Part shown: one piece after another, positions 23,197-32,582 of the stretch
How positions within the stretch are numbered: position 1 is the first letter of the stretch
How the letters are laid out: every line of letters starts with the position of its first letter
NCBI RefSeq assembly: GCF_001632805.1
Contig: NZ_CP007220.1
Span: 868,001 to 932,000 of the forward strand
DNA from: Mycobacteroides chelonae CCUG 47445
GTDB taxonomy: Bacteria; Actinomycetota; Actinomycetes; Mycobacteriales; Mycobacteriaceae
DNA length: 64,000 bases
Direction: 5' to 3'
Program-made: the position numbers and the translations under genes
The notes under the pieces: model-generated
What the model was told of the DNA's origin: nothing
Database searches by the model: none
What the model saw: the letters and a program-made list of their open reading frames with translations, nothing else

Positions 23197-24381
23197 ATGG
23201 CGAAGATCTTGTGTGTGCTCTACCCCGACCCGGTGACGGGTTATCCGCCCGTGTATGCCCGAGATTCGATCCCGGTCATCGGCGGCTATCCCGATGGGCA
23301 GAGTCTGCCTACCCCGTCGGCCATCGATTTCACCCCGGGCGAGCTGCTGGGATGTGTGTCCGGAGAACTCGGCTTGCGCCGTTACCTGGAGGCGCAGGGG
23401 CACGAGCTTGTGGTTACCTCCGACAAGGATGGGCCCGGTTCGGTGTTCGAGAAGGAGCTGCCAGAAGCCGATGTGGTTATCTCTCAGCCCTTCTGGCCCG
23501 CATATCTCAGTGCGGAGCGAATTGCCAAGGCGCCCAAACTGAAGCTGGCATTGACGGCGGGTATCGGCTCGGACCATGTTGACCTGGATGCGGCGATCAA
23601 GGCGGGCATCACTGTCGCCGAGGTGACGTACTGCAACAGCATCAGCGTGGCCGAGCATGCCGTCATGCAGATCCTGGCACTGGTGCGCAACTACCTTCCG
23701 TCACACCAGTGGGTGGTCGACGGCGGCTGGAACATCGCGGACAGTGTTGAACGCGCCTACGACCTTGAGGGATTCGATGTCGGCATCATCGCGGCAGGGC
23801 GTATCGGGCAGGCAGTAATGCGTCGGCTCAAGCCATTTGACGTTCGGCTGCACTATTTTGACACTCGTCGGCTGCCTGCCGAGGTGGAGCAGGAGCTGGG
23901 TCTCACCTATCACCCGGACGTGCACTCCCTGGTCAGCTCTGTGGACATCGTCGACATCCATGCCCCGCTGCACCCGCAGACTTATCACCTGTTCGACGCG
24001 AACCTGATCAACTCCATGCGACGAGGCTCGTACATCGTGAACACCGCGCGTGCCGAGATCATGGTTCGCGATGCGGTGGTCGATGCGTTGCGTAGCGGAC
24101 AGCTGGCCGGTTACGCCGGCGACGTCTGGTACCCCCAGCCGCCTGCCCCCGATCATCCATGGCGCACCATGCCGCACGAGGCCATGACGCCGCATGTCTC
24201 CGGCACCACGCTGTCGGCGCAGGCAAGGTATGCGGCCGGTACCCGGGAAATCCTCGAAGACTTCTTTGAGCGGCGGCCTATCCGCGACGAATACCTGATC
24301 GTCGAGGGCGGCCAGCTGGCCGGAACCGGAGCCAAGTCCTACACCGCGGACGGCTCGGCCAGCCCCGGCGCGGGCACCTAG
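23197..24381 (+). CDS. fdh: NAD-dependent formate dehydrogenase
   Basis: A 394-residue D-2-hydroxyacid dehydrogenase-family enzyme, close along its whole length to the M. vaccae formate dehydrogenase (SQPFWPAYL, LTAGIGSDHVDL, YCNSISVAEHAVMQ, and C-terminal TRFLAGTREIL-like ARYAAGTREILEDFF). It oxidises formate to CO2 with NAD. NTAR supplies the formate-binding Arg, and PQPPAPDHPWR and TPHVSGTTLSAQARYA hold the Gln-His pair. ATG 23197 is preceded by GGAGGAG. In place of the standard GxGxxG it has AAGRIG, as in the M. vaccae enzyme. Confidence 0.94.
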   Translation: MAKILCVLYPDPVTGYPPVYARDSIPVIGGYPDGQSLPTPSAIDFTPGELLGCVSGELGLRRYLEAQGHELVVTSDKDGPGSVFEKELPEADVVISQPFWPAYLSAERIAKAPKLKLALTAGIGSDHVDLDAAIKAGITVAEVTYCNSISVAEHAVMQILALVRNYLPSHQWVVDGGWNIADSVERAYDLEGFDVGIIAAGRIGQAVMRRLKPFDVRLHYFDTRRLPAEVEQELGLTYHPDVHSLVSSVDIVDIHAPLHPQTYHLFDANLINSMRRGSYIVNTARAEIMVRDAVVDALRSGQLAGYAGDVWYPQPPAPDHPWRTMPHEAMTPHVSGTTLSAQARYAAGTREILEDFFERRPIRDEYLIVEGGQLAGTGAKSYTADGSASPGAGT

Positions 24382-24389
24382 CCCACACA

Positions 24390-24425
24390 CGGCCGTTGTC
24401 GGGACGGAGTTCCCGACAGCGGCCG
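24390..24425. terminator. Hairpin terminator after fdh
   Basis: A 15-bp stem with one wobble pair (CGGCCGTTGTCGGGA / TCCCGACAGCGGCCG) and a 6-nt loop, 8 bp after the stop; no T-tract. Confidence 0.7.
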
Positions 24426-24524
24426 GCCTTCCGCGCGCACGTAAGCCCGGGTTGGCATGGATCCGGCGGGATCTGGCATCGATTGGCAGTGTCAGGGCCG
24501 CGTCATCCTGGCAGCATCGCCTCC

Positions 24525-24899
24525 ATGAGTCACAACGCATCACTGCGCAAAGCGGCAGCGGGGTTTTACGCGGGAATCGGCATCTTCGCCCTTGTGAAAC
24601 CCGCCCTGGTGCCACAGATGTTCGGCGGCGACGCACCGACCAGTGAGTCCCGCACCGAGGTTCGCGCCGTGTACGGAGGCATCCCCCTGGCCTTCGCGCT
24701 GGCCTTGGCGCAGGCCGGTGATGACGGCCCTCGATCAGCGGGTCTTCGTGCCGCTGTTCGTTACGCCAGCTACGGCATGGGGCTGACCCGATTGTTGTCT
24801 GGCGGGTTTGAACGGCGAGTGCGGCCTTGGCCCACAGGGTTTTTCGCGGCGCTGGAAATCGCTGCGGGCGCGGCACTCACCGAGCGGCTCAATGCCTGA
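24525..24899 (+). CDS. Small membrane protein (DUF4345-like)
   Basis: A 124-residue protein with three to four hydrophobic segments and the motif TEVRAVYGGIPLAFALAL, typical of DUF4345-type small membrane proteins. ATG 24525 is chosen; the frame extends upstream to 24396 through the fdh terminator without coding character. There is no clear Shine-Dalgarno. Function is unknown. Confidence 0.72.
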   Translation: MSHNASLRKAAAGFYAGIGIFALVKPALVPQMFGGDAPTSESRTEVRAVYGGIPLAFALALAQAGDDGPRSAGLRAAVRYASYGMGLTRLLSGGFERRVRPWPTGFFAALEIAAGAALTERLNA

Positions 24900-25002
24900 T
24901 ACGACGCGGGAGTTCGCGGCCCGGCTGTGGCGTAACCCGGGCCGATTTACGAACTTAGTACCCGTGTAAATAAAGAACTGACTCGCGAGTAAGCTCGCGG
25001 CC

Positions 25003-26283
25003 ATGACCGCACCTGCTCAGCGTCGCGCCGTCATCGTCGCGGGCGCGCGCACCCCCTTTGTCCGTGCTTTCGGTGACTTCACCCGCATCGACACCATCGC
25101 ATTGGCCGACGAGGCCGTGCGTGGTCTGCTCGACAACACCAAGATCTCCTCGAACGAGATTGAGGCCATCGTCTGGGGCGGGGTGATCCTGCCGGCGGGT
25201 GCGCCGAACATCGCTCGTGAGATCGCACTCGATCTCAAGCTCGGGCACGGCGTCGAGGGACACACCGTCACCCGTGCGTGTGCCTCCGGCCTGCAGGCCA
25301 TCACCACGGCGGCCGCCGCGATCGAGCGCGGTGAGTACGACGTGATGATTGCCGGCGGTTCCGACTCCACATCCAATGCCGGAGTCAACTTGCCGCAGAA
25401 GCTCATTCACGCGGCCGCCCCGCTGGCGCTGGGTAAGCCCAAGCCAAAGGACTACCTCGACGCCGCTCTGAGCCTGGCGCCGTTCACCGGCCTGCTGCCG
25501 CGGCGACCCAAGATCGAAGAGCGGACCACTGGTGAGGTGATGGGGGAGTCCGCCGACAAGATGGCCAAGATCCACGGCATTACCCGCGAGGCACAGGACG
25601 AGTTCGCGGTGCGCTCGCACCATCGCGCGGCTGCCGCCATCAAATCGGGACGCTTCGACCGTGAGGTGGTGCCGGTCAACGGTGTCACCCGCGACGGCCT
25701 GGTCCGCGAAAACACCAGCATCGAGAAACTCGCAACGCTCAAGCCGGTCTTCAATCGTGACGGCACAGTCACCGCGGGCAACGCCAGCCCGCTGACCGAC
25801 GGTGCCGCCGCCGTGCTGCTGATGAGTGAGGAAAAGGCGCGGGCGCTCGGTCTGCAGCCCCTGGCCGCCATCCGGTCCTGGAGCTATGTCAGCGTCGACC
25901 CGGCCGACGAGGTGCTCATCGGACCTGCCATCTCAATGCCGCGCGCGTTGGAGAAGGCAGGGTTGACTCTTGCCGACGTCGACTACGTAGACATCCACGA
26001 AGCTTTTGCCGCGCAGACTCTTTCGGTGCTGGAGGCCCTCGGTTCCAAGAAATGGGCGGCCGACCGGCTCGGGCGCTCCGAGGCCGTGGGCACGCCCGAT
26101 ATCGACAAGGTGAATGTGCACGGCGGCTCGGTATCGATCGGCCACCCGTTCGGAGCCACCGGCGCGCGCATGGTCACCACCATGGCCAACGAGCTCGCGC
26201 TCAGCGGGAAGAGCACCGCGCTGTTGGGCATTTGTGCGGCCGGTGGTCACGGCGCCAGTGCCGTGCTTGAACGCGTGGAGTAA
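25003..26283 (+). CDS. Acetyl-CoA C-acyltransferase (FadI-like thiolase)
   Basis: A 426-residue thiolase. The acyl-Cys is C93 in TVTRACASGLQA; later motifs are VDIHEAFAAQTL, GHPFGATGARMVTTM and the C-terminal catalytic CAAGGHGASAVLE. Segments GAPNIAREIALDLKL and MAKIHGITREAQDEFA resemble FadI, the thiolase partner of FadJ in beta-oxidation. It cleaves 3-ketoacyl-CoA to acetyl-CoA plus a shortened acyl-CoA. No hydratase/dehydrogenase gene is adjacent. It ends at a strong bidirectional terminator. Confidence 0.92.
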   Translation: MTAPAQRRAVIVAGARTPFVRAFGDFTRIDTIALADEAVRGLLDNTKISSNEIEAIVWGGVILPAGAPNIAREIALDLKLGHGVEGHTVTRACASGLQAITTAAAAIERGEYDVMIAGGSDSTSNAGVNLPQKLIHAAAPLALGKPKPKDYLDAALSLAPFTGLLPRRPKIEERTTGEVMGESADKMAKIHGITREAQDEFAVRSHHRAAAAIKSGRFDREVVPVNGVTRDGLVRENTSIEKLATLKPVFNRDGTVTAGNASPLTDGAAAVLLMSEEKARALGLQPLAAIRSWSYVSVDPADEVLIGPAISMPRALEKAGLTLADVDYVDIHEAFAAQTLSVLEALGSKKWAADRLGRSEAVGTPDIDKVNVHGGSVSIGHPFGATGARMVTTMANELALSGKSTALLGICAAGGHGASAVLERVE

Positions 26284-26300
26284 TCCTCCTAAGACGGAAA

Positions 26301-26338
26301 ATGCCCGCCTACAAGCGTTGTCGCTCGTAGGCGGGCAT
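26301..26338. terminator. Bidirectional hairpin terminator between thiolase and Mce operon
   Basis: ATGCCCGCCTAC and GTAGGCGGGCAT form a perfect 12-bp stem; AGCG-TTGT-CGCT extends it after one mismatch. It separates convergent transcripts ending at 26283 and 26352. Confidence 0.85.
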
Positions 26339-26351
26339 CACCCATTGCGTT

Positions 26352-27125
26352 CTAGCCGCCGTACCCGGGCTTCAGGATCGGGGCGATGGCGCCAATCGGG
26401 ATATGCGCTTCCACAGTGCCGCCATCCATCGAGTACACCCGCTGGCCGGGGGAGTAATCGATCGGGTAGTCGTGGGCGACTGGGTAATCCGGCATGTAGA
26501 TGATCAGCTCGTCCGGTGTCAGCGCCCAGGCCTTGTACGCGCCGGAATACACCTTGTCCGGAGTCCACCGGTCGGGCGTGAACGGATAGGTCTGTGGGGT
26601 GTGCCCCGGCGCGGCCCGATCCAGTGCCTCGATGATGAACGGCTCGGCGATCGGCGGGATGGCGTTCAGATCGCCGCCCTTGAGAATATCGGCGAGCACC
26701 AGGCGCCTACCGCCGTCGTAGTTGAACGTCCGGTAGGCGTTGTTCACCTGCGGGCCGTTGGCGTGGTAGTCCTCGTGAAACACGATCGATGTGGTGCTGC
26801 CGTGGTTGAAGATCTGGAAGTTCTCCTCGCCATAGCTGTCCTGAATCATGTCAGCGCCCTTGGCTTTCCAGTTGTTGTACAAGTTGCGCAGGTACTCACG
26901 GATAGCGGGGTTGCTGTCCACCAACTCAGGGATGGCGACCTTGATATCGCGATCTGCCTTACGCGGCGAGGTCACCACGGTGTGGCAGTAGAGCCCGTCG
27001 AAATTGCCGCCGAGCTCGCCGCAGAAGGACTGCGCCGACGCCGACGCCAACGGCGCGCTGCTGATCGCCAGCGCGACGGCACACGCCCCGGCAACTCCTC
27101 GGACCAAGAGTTGAGAAATCCGCAT
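26352..27125 (-). CDS. Secreted MPT64-like protein (DUF3298/RsiV-like)
   Basis: A 257-residue protein with a Sec signal peptide (cleavage after ASA near residue 31). The mature N-terminus SFCGELGGNFDGLYC has the Cys pair with 11-residue spacing seen in MPT64, and the later NNAYRTFNYDGGRRLVLADI and ALTPDELIIYMPDYPV follow the MPT64/Rv3036c layout. These are secreted mycobacterial antigens, some reported as esterases. GGAAAGG precedes ATG 27125. It lies 20 bp after the Mce-associated protein, making it the last gene of the mce operon, an unusual partner. Confidence 0.82.
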   Translation of the reverse strand: MRISQLLVRGVAGACAVALAISSAPLASASAQSFCGELGGNFDGLYCHTVVTSPRKADRDIKVAIPELVDSNPAIREYLRNLYNNWKAKGADMIQDSYGEENFQIFNHGSTTSIVFHEDYHANGPQVNNAYRTFNYDGGRRLVLADILKGGDLNAIPPIAEPFIIEALDRAAPGHTPQTYPFTPDRWTPDKVYSGAYKAWALTPDELIIYMPDYPVAHDYPIDYSPGQRVYSMDGGTVEAHIPIGAIAPILKPGYGG

Positions 27126-27145
27126 GATGACCTTTCCTGGCCGAC

Positions 27146-27823
27146 CTAGAGGTACGTCAGGTCGCTTGCGAGCCAGCGACCGTCGATCTTCACCATCGTG
27201 ATCTTCATTCGATTCTTGTCGACACGTTGATCACGCACATTAACGTTCTTGACGCTCTGATCGACCATCATCAGTATCACGACTTTGTCCGTGGACTTGG
27301 ACTCGATTGCCGAGTTCACGACTTTGCCCTCTGCTCCCGACTTGTTGTCGATGAGCAGCTGCCGCAATTGGATGCTTGCCTGGGTGAAATCGTCCTTGAA
27401 CTTGCCGGTGGCTCCGTTGAGGATCTGCCGGAAGTTCTCGTCGATCTTGTCTGACTCGACGCTGGTCAAGACCTCTGTGTAGGCGACCGCGACGGCCTGT
27501 GCCTGCTCTCCGGCCGCATCGATCTGGTGCTGTCTCCACACCTTCATGCCCACGACACCCGAGAACACCAGAGCCCCGACCAGGATTGCCGCGAAGGCTC
27601 CGATCGCGGCATAACGCACCCACGACGACGTTCCGGAAGAATCCGCATCGTCGTCGGCCTTGGGTGCGTCCGAATCAGACTCTTCTGCCGCGTCGACGTC
27701 GTCGGCCTCGTCGGTGTCGGTCGGGTCGGTTTCCGCGGAAGTGTCCGCGGCGTCTTTCTCGTCGACCTTGTCCGCCTCGGCGTCGCTTGTGGAATCGACG
27801 TCATCTTTGGTCATGGTGACCAC
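27146..27823 (-). CDS. Mce-associated membrane protein (Mas)
   Basis: A 225-residue protein: an acidic Asp/Glu/Ala-rich N-terminus (about 1-65), one membrane helix (about 70-93) and an extracytoplasmic domain ending MKITMVKIDGRWLASDLTYL, the usual end of Mce-associated proteins. These are thought to stabilise the Mce complex, like Mam/Mas proteins of mce1 and mce4. GTG 27823 has AAGGAG eight bases upstream; the ATG three codons later is too far from it. It follows mceF by 37 bp. Confidence 0.85.
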   Translation of the reverse strand: MVTMTKDDVDSTSDAEADKVDEKDAADTSAETDPTDTDEADDVDAAEESDSDAPKADDDADSSGTSSWVRYAAIGAFAAILVGALVFSGVVGMKVWRQHQIDAAGEQAQAVAVAYTEVLTSVESDKIDENFRQILNGATGKFKDDFTQASIQLRQLLIDNKSGAEGKVVNSAIESKSTDKVVILMMVDQSVKNVNVRDQRVDKNRMKITMVKIDGRWLASDLTYL

Positions 27824-27860
27824 GGTAGTAGCTCCTTGAATCTGATTCGCAGGTCAGGTG

Positions 27861-29111
27861 TCAGTTCGGCGGTTCGATCGGCAGTGTCGGTCCACCATAG
27901 GTGGTGGGTACCTGGAAGCGGCCCTTCGGTGTCGGGTCGGCCTTCTTACCCATATCGGCGCCCATGGGAGGTCCGGCGGTGTCGTCCCCAGCAGGTCGCG
28001 GCGCATTCTTGGCACCGCGAATCAGGACGGCCGGATCCGTGTCCGCGCAGTAGTTGGCGTAGAGGAACGGCTCGGGGTAGTCGGCGGCCGACAGCGGCAG
28101 CCGCGGTGTCGGGTAGTCGCAGACGTAGCGCGGGTACAGATCTGCAGTGGCCCAGATTCCGCCGTCGTGCATGATGCTCATCAGCGCGTCGAACACCGAG
28201 GCCCGATAGTTGGGGAACAGGGCGTTGAGGGCAGGAACGCGCAGGTAGAGCAGCCGTGAGGCGGTTGCGAGATTACCCAGCAGGGTCACCATGGTGTCGG
28301 AGTTGTCGGCGAACAGGTTGTCGACGGCGCCCAGGGTTTTGGGGGTTTGATCGACGAGGGTGCGGTAGCCGTTTTGCATCTTCTCGATGCCGCGCAGGGT
28401 GCGGCCCAGCTCGTTGGCGGTGGCTTGGATGCCCGAGTTCTTGTCGGCGGCCAAGGTGAGCACCACCCGGCTGGTCTTGAGCAGGCTGGTGGTCTCGGGC
28501 AGCACCGAATCCAGGGTGCTCAGCAAGAAGGTGCCGCCGTCGATGATCTCGGTGAGCTTGCGCGGGCCTTCCTTGCTCAGGCTCAGTTCCTTCTTGATGA
28601 GCTCCAGCTTCTTGGGATCCACCTGCGCCAGCAGACCATCGGCATCAGCCAACAGCTTGGCCAACGTCACCGGCACCTGCGCACCCTCAGAGATCACGGC
28701 GCCGTCCTTGAGGAACGGACCCTGATCCGAGACGCCTTCGAAGTTGATGTACTGCTCGCCGGCGGGTGACAGGCCGGTGACGCGCACCTTCGCGGATACG
28801 GGAATCTTGTACTTCGACTGGATCTCGGCGACCGCGTCGACACCCTGCGGGGTGATGGCCAACGACTGCACCGTGCCCACCTTGACGCCGCGCAGCGCGA
28901 CATCCTGGTTGGGCAGCAGACCACCGGACTCCGGCAGCTGCACCTTGACGCGGTACGTGCCCGAGAACGGGCTGATGCGCAGCGCACCTACCGTGAGGTA
29001 GGCGATCGCGACCAACAGCACGGTGGCCAGCGCGATGCCCGAGAGCAGCATTCTCTTGCGATGCCCGGCACGGATGGTGCCGACCAGGCCATTGGCGAGC
29101 GCGTTGATCAC
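27861..29111 (-). CDS. mceF: Mce-family protein MceF
   Basis: A 416-residue MlaD-domain protein, sixth Mce of the operon. A signal-anchor helix (about 20-45) precedes the MlaD domain (YRVKVQLPESGGLLPNQDVALRG) and a long helical region. The C-terminus is Pro/Gly-rich. GTG 29111 overlaps the mceE stop (GTGA) and has GGAGGTGAT upstream. MceA-F form a hexameric tunnel that carries lipids across the envelope toward the YrbE permease. Confidence 0.92.
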   Translation of the reverse strand: MINALANGLVGTIRAGHRKRMLLSGIALATVLLVAIAYLTVGALRISPFSGTYRVKVQLPESGGLLPNQDVALRGVKVGTVQSLAITPQGVDAVAEIQSKYKIPVSAKVRVTGLSPAGEQYINFEGVSDQGPFLKDGAVISEGAQVPVTLAKLLADADGLLAQVDPKKLELIKKELSLSKEGPRKLTEIIDGGTFLLSTLDSVLPETTSLLKTSRVVLTLAADKNSGIQATANELGRTLRGIEKMQNGYRTLVDQTPKTLGAVDNLFADNSDTMVTLLGNLATASRLLYLRVPALNALFPNYRASVFDALMSIMHDGGIWATADLYPRYVCDYPTPRLPLSAADYPEPFLYANYCADTDPAVLIRGAKNAPRPAGDDTAGPPMGADMGKKADPTPKGRFQVPTTYGGPTLPIEPPN

Positions 29112-30421
29112 TGGCCCATCACCTCCGGTCCGGGGGCGGGAACGGGCGCCGGTGCGGTGCCGGGGACGGGGCCAGGAGCGGGCGCCGACGCGGGCTCGGC
29201 TTGTCCGGGAGGCGCCGGCACCGGCACGCCCGGCGGCGGTCCCGGCACGCGCTCGATCACGCCGGGTTCGGTCGCGCTCGGTCGCATCGGGACGTCCTCG
29301 CCGTACACGCCCTTGCCCACCACGCGTTCCTGAAGACGCCACAGCGTGTACTTGAAGGAGCCGACCAGCTGAGCCCAGTTGTAGCGCTTGGGGCCGTGCG
29401 AACCGATATCGCCCTTGAACCCGGCATCGGGGATCGATCCCAGTACCAATTTGTCGATACTGACGCGTACCGAAATCGCGTTGCTGGGGGTGGATTTGAT
29501 GAGTGTGGTGATCTGCCGGTTGAGGCCGTTGATATCGATCGTCGGGTCCTGCGCGATGTCATTCCACGACTTGGCAATCGTGTTCGCGTCCTTGATGACG
29601 CTGTGTCCGCTGGTATCAGTGCCCGCGATCGACGGGAATTTCTGCAGCTGCTTGGTGGTGGCGCCGATCTGAAGAACCAGCTGCGAGAGCTGAGCGGTGT
29701 TGGCGGCGAGCGCCTCGGTGGCTGGATCGGCCTCTTTCACGATGTCGGTGAGAGTCTGGTTCTTGGTGTCGAGCTGGTCGGCCAACTGCGAGGTCTGGGT
29801 GAGAGCATCAGAGATCTGTGCCGATCGCGTATTCAACGTTCCCAGTAGGCGATTGGAGTCCTTGATCAGATCGCCGAACGCCTGGCCCTGATCGCCGGTT
29901 GCCTTACCGAAACCGTTGATGACATTGGTCAGGTTGCGTACCGCGCCGCCGTTGGAAACGAGCGCCGCCGAGCTGAGCACGGATTCCACCGTCGCCGCGG
30001 CCATCGTCGAATCGAGGCCGATGGTGTCGCCCTCCTTGAGGATGGGCGAGTCCGAGGTGGCACCGGCCGGGGGGCGAATCGAGACGAAGACGTCGCCGAG
30101 CGGTGTCGCGGAACGCAGCTCGGCGGTGCTGCCCTTAGGGAGCCGGACGCCGTGGATGATGCGCAATGTGGTGATCGCGGTGTAGTTACTCACCCGCATG
30201 TCGTCGACCTGGCCGACATCCGCGCCGGCCAGCTTCACCTTGGCGTTGTTCGGCAGGTTCAGGATGTTCGAGAACAGGGCGGTCAGATGGTAGCCGCCCG
30301 ATCCGACGCCGGGGGCGGGCAGCGGGAGATCTCCCAGACCGTTGGTGCCACAGCCGGACAGGACGGTGGCCGCCAGCATCGCTGCCGTGCCCATCGCTGC
30401 CAGGCGCTTGCGTGTAGCCAT
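29108..30421 (-). CDS. mceE: Mce-family lipoprotein MceE (LprK-type)
   Basis: A 437-residue lipoprotein; the lipobox LSGC falls near residue 24 after a short signal peptide, as in other MceE proteins. MlaD domain text is YHLTALFSNILNLPNNAKVK. The C-terminal 60 residues are Pro/Ala-rich. ATG 30421 shares one base with the mceD stop; a GTG directly before it (30424) is an equal alternative. The lipid anchor probably fixes the Mce tunnel in the outer part of the envelope. Confidence 0.92.
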   Translation of the reverse strand: MATRKRLAAMGTAAMLAATVLSGCGTNGLGDLPLPAPGVGSGGYHLTALFSNILNLPNNAKVKLAGADVGQVDDMRVSNYTAITTLRIIHGVRLPKGSTAELRSATPLGDVFVSIRPPAGATSDSPILKEGDTIGLDSTMAAATVESVLSSAALVSNGGAVRNLTNVINGFGKATGDQGQAFGDLIKDSNRLLGTLNTRSAQISDALTQTSQLADQLDTKNQTLTDIVKEADPATEALAANTAQLSQLVLQIGATTKQLQKFPSIAGTDTSGHSVIKDANTIAKSWNDIAQDPTIDINGLNRQITTLIKSTPSNAISVRVSIDKLVLGSIPDAGFKGDIGSHGPKRYNWAQLVGSFKYTLWRLQERVVGKGVYGEDVPMRPSATEPGVIERVPGPPPGVPVPAPPGQAEPASAPAPGPVPGTAPAPVPAPGPEVMGQ

Positions 30422-31539
30422 CACTTTTGCCCCATCGCCGCGAGCCCGTCGAGCACATAGGAGAGGCCGAAATCGGGCCCATAGTCCTGCAATGTTCCTG
30501 TGCTGCAGCCCAGTTGGCGCAGGCCCATCATGTTGCAGATCTCCTTGGCGGTCTGACTCTCGAACAGCAGCTTGTCTGTGAGAAATCGTGCGCGCAGCGA
30601 CCCGTTGTCCTGATCGATGATGTTGTAGAGGTTCTCCACGGCCAGCGGCGCAAGGTCGAGGGTCTCGGCGAGCTCACGTTGGTTGTCCGAGACCGTCTTG
30701 AGTGCCGTGTTGCCGTTGAGGACCGCCGCCTTGATGTGGTCGCGGTTGACTTCCAGGAGGTCGCCGGCCTGCTTCACCAGATCATTGAGCTTGCGCCCGG
30801 TGTTCCCCGTGCCGAGCGCCTCGTCGTCGATGATGTTGCTCAGTTGGTGGATGGTGGTGGAGAATTCGCGCAGCTTGCCATCGTTAGCCGCCGCGGCGTC
30901 GAACAGTGAGCTGACGTTCTTGATGATGGTCGTCATCTGCTCGCGGGTGGTTACGCCGCCCTCTGAGCTGAGCCGCAACGCTTTTGACAGCTCGTCAAGG
31001 CCTGACTTGATCTTGTCGCCGTTACCGTCGGCGACTCCGGCGGCCGCATTGATGATGTCGCCCACCGGCCCCTGGCCGTTTCCGTCGCCCTTGAGCGATA
31101 CCGACAATCTGTCGAGCATGCCCAGTACGCGGTCGAATTCCACCGGCGTCTTCGTCTTGTCGAGTCCGATGGTGTCACCGTCCTTGAGTGTCGGCCCACC
31201 CCGGTACGGGGGAGATAGCTCGACCTGGCGATCGGTGAGGATCGATGTCGACAGGGTGACGGCCTGCACGTCGACGGGCACCTTGACGTCCTTGTCGACG
31301 GTGAACTCCACGTCGACATACCCGGATCGGGGGGTGATCTTCGTGATCTTGCCGACTGGCATGCCCAGCACCGCAACAACATTGGACTCGTACAGTCCAG
31401 AAGCGTTGTCGAACTGGGCGGTCAGCGTGATGTGATCCAACTGCGACTTCACGTAGTACGCGCCCGCGCCGACGATCGCGGCGACCACTAACGCGATCGT
31501 TGCGATGACGGCGATGGCCTTACCTCTGCCGCTACTCAT
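30421..31539 (-). CDS. mceD: Mce-family protein MceD
   Basis: A 372-residue MlaD protein: signal-anchor helix (about 7-30), then LTAQFDNASGLYESNVVAVL and GKITKITPRSGYVDVEF of the Mce domain, followed by long amphipathic helices. It lacks the Pro-rich tail common in MceD proteins of other mce operons. Its ATG overlaps the mceC stop (ATGA). Confidence 0.92.
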   Translation of the reverse strand: MSSGRGKAIAVIATIALVVAAIVGAGAYYVKSQLDHITLTAQFDNASGLYESNVVAVLGMPVGKITKITPRSGYVDVEFTVDKDVKVPVDVQAVTLSTSILTDRQVELSPPYRGGPTLKDGDTIGLDKTKTPVEFDRVLGMLDRLSVSLKGDGNGQGPVGDIINAAAGVADGNGDKIKSGLDELSKALRLSSEGGVTTREQMTTIIKNVSSLFDAAAANDGKLREFSTTIHQLSNIIDDEALGTGNTGRKLNDLVKQAGDLLEVNRDHIKAAVLNGNTALKTVSDNQRELAETLDLAPLAVENLYNIIDQDNGSLRARFLTDKLLFESQTAKEICNMMGLRQLGCSTGTLQDYGPDFGLSYVLDGLAAMGQK

Positions 31540-32582
31540 TTGCAGTCCTTGAAGTACTGGATCATGCCGAATTGCTTTGCGCGACCGCTGATTGCGCACA
31601 TCCAGGAGTCGACGGCCAGGCCGTTGGGGGCATTGAACTCGATGGCGTTGCCGGTGCCGGTGGCATTGGTTACGCCGCGCAGCGCGACGGGTGCAACCTG
31701 CAGAATGCTGCGCAGCAGGTCGTCATGCTGGCCGAGCATGTCGGTGAGCTGATGCAGCGTCTTGAGCATGTCGTCGAGCTGCGGCCGGTTCCTGATGACG
31801 ATCTTGCTGAGCTGCTCGACCAGGTTGGTGAGCGACTGCATCATCGCGTGGAAAGTGCCACGGCGCACCACGAATTCGCCGATCAGGCTCTGCCCCTGAT
31901 TGATCAGGGTTCCCACGCCCTGCTGCTGACGGTGCAGCGTGTTAGTGACCTTTTCGGTGCTCTTGAGCAGCGTGCCCAACTGGTCGCGTCGTTCGGCGAT
32001 GATTCCCGACAGTGTCTGGATGTTCTGCATGGCCTGGGGGACCACCTCGGGCAGCCCGTCGAGCTGTTTACCCAGAATGCTCAACGACTGAGCCACCTTG
32101 TCGAAATCGACCTGGTCGAAGGTGTTCGTCACGTCCTTCAGGGTCGCCTGCAAGTCGTAGGGGACCTCCGTGTGGGCGAGGTCGATGGTCTTGTTGGGCA
32201 ACGACCCCGGTCCTTCCGGGCGCAGGTCCAGGTATCGGGAACCGAGGATCGTGGTCACCCGTATCGCGGCCCTGGTGTCCTTACCCAGCTTCACGTCATC
32301 GCTGACCGAGAGCTTGGCCTCGACGTGATCTCCGACCAGCTTCATGCTGGTGACCGTTCCCAGCGGTATGCCCGCCACGGTGATGGGCTGACCGGACCGC
32401 AGCGATGCTGCCTGCGCGAACTCGGCGGTGTAGGTGGTGTACCCGAAACCGATTGCCTTGACGAGCAGCATCCCGCCCACGAGTGCGCCAATCACGGCGA
32501 TCGCGATGAACCCGAGCCAGGTCTTGTTGTAGGTCTCGACCGGCCGGTTCTTGATCTTCTGCCATCTCGTTTGTTCAGCCAT
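31536..32582 (-). CDS. mceC: Mce-family protein MceC
   Basis: A 348-residue MlaD protein: a signal-anchor helix (about 18-45), the Mce domain beginning YTAEFAQAASLRSGQPITVA, and helical repeats. It is short and has no Pro-rich tail. The start lies 8 bp inside mceB. Confidence 0.92.
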   Translation of the reverse strand: MAEQTRWQKIKNRPVETYNKTWLGFIAIAVIGALVGGMLLVKAIGFGYTTYTAEFAQAASLRSGQPITVAGIPLGTVTSMKLVGDHVEAKLSVSDDVKLGKDTRAAIRVTTILGSRYLDLRPEGPGSLPNKTIDLAHTEVPYDLQATLKDVTNTFDQVDFDKVAQSLSILGKQLDGLPEVVPQAMQNIQTLSGIIAERRDQLGTLLKSTEKVTNTLHRQQQGVGTLINQGQSLIGEFVVRRGTFHAMMQSLTNLVEQLSKIVIRNRPQLDDMLKTLHQLTDMLGQHDDLLRSILQVAPVALRGVTNATGTGNAIEFNAPNGLAVDSWMCAISGRAKQFGMIQYFKDCK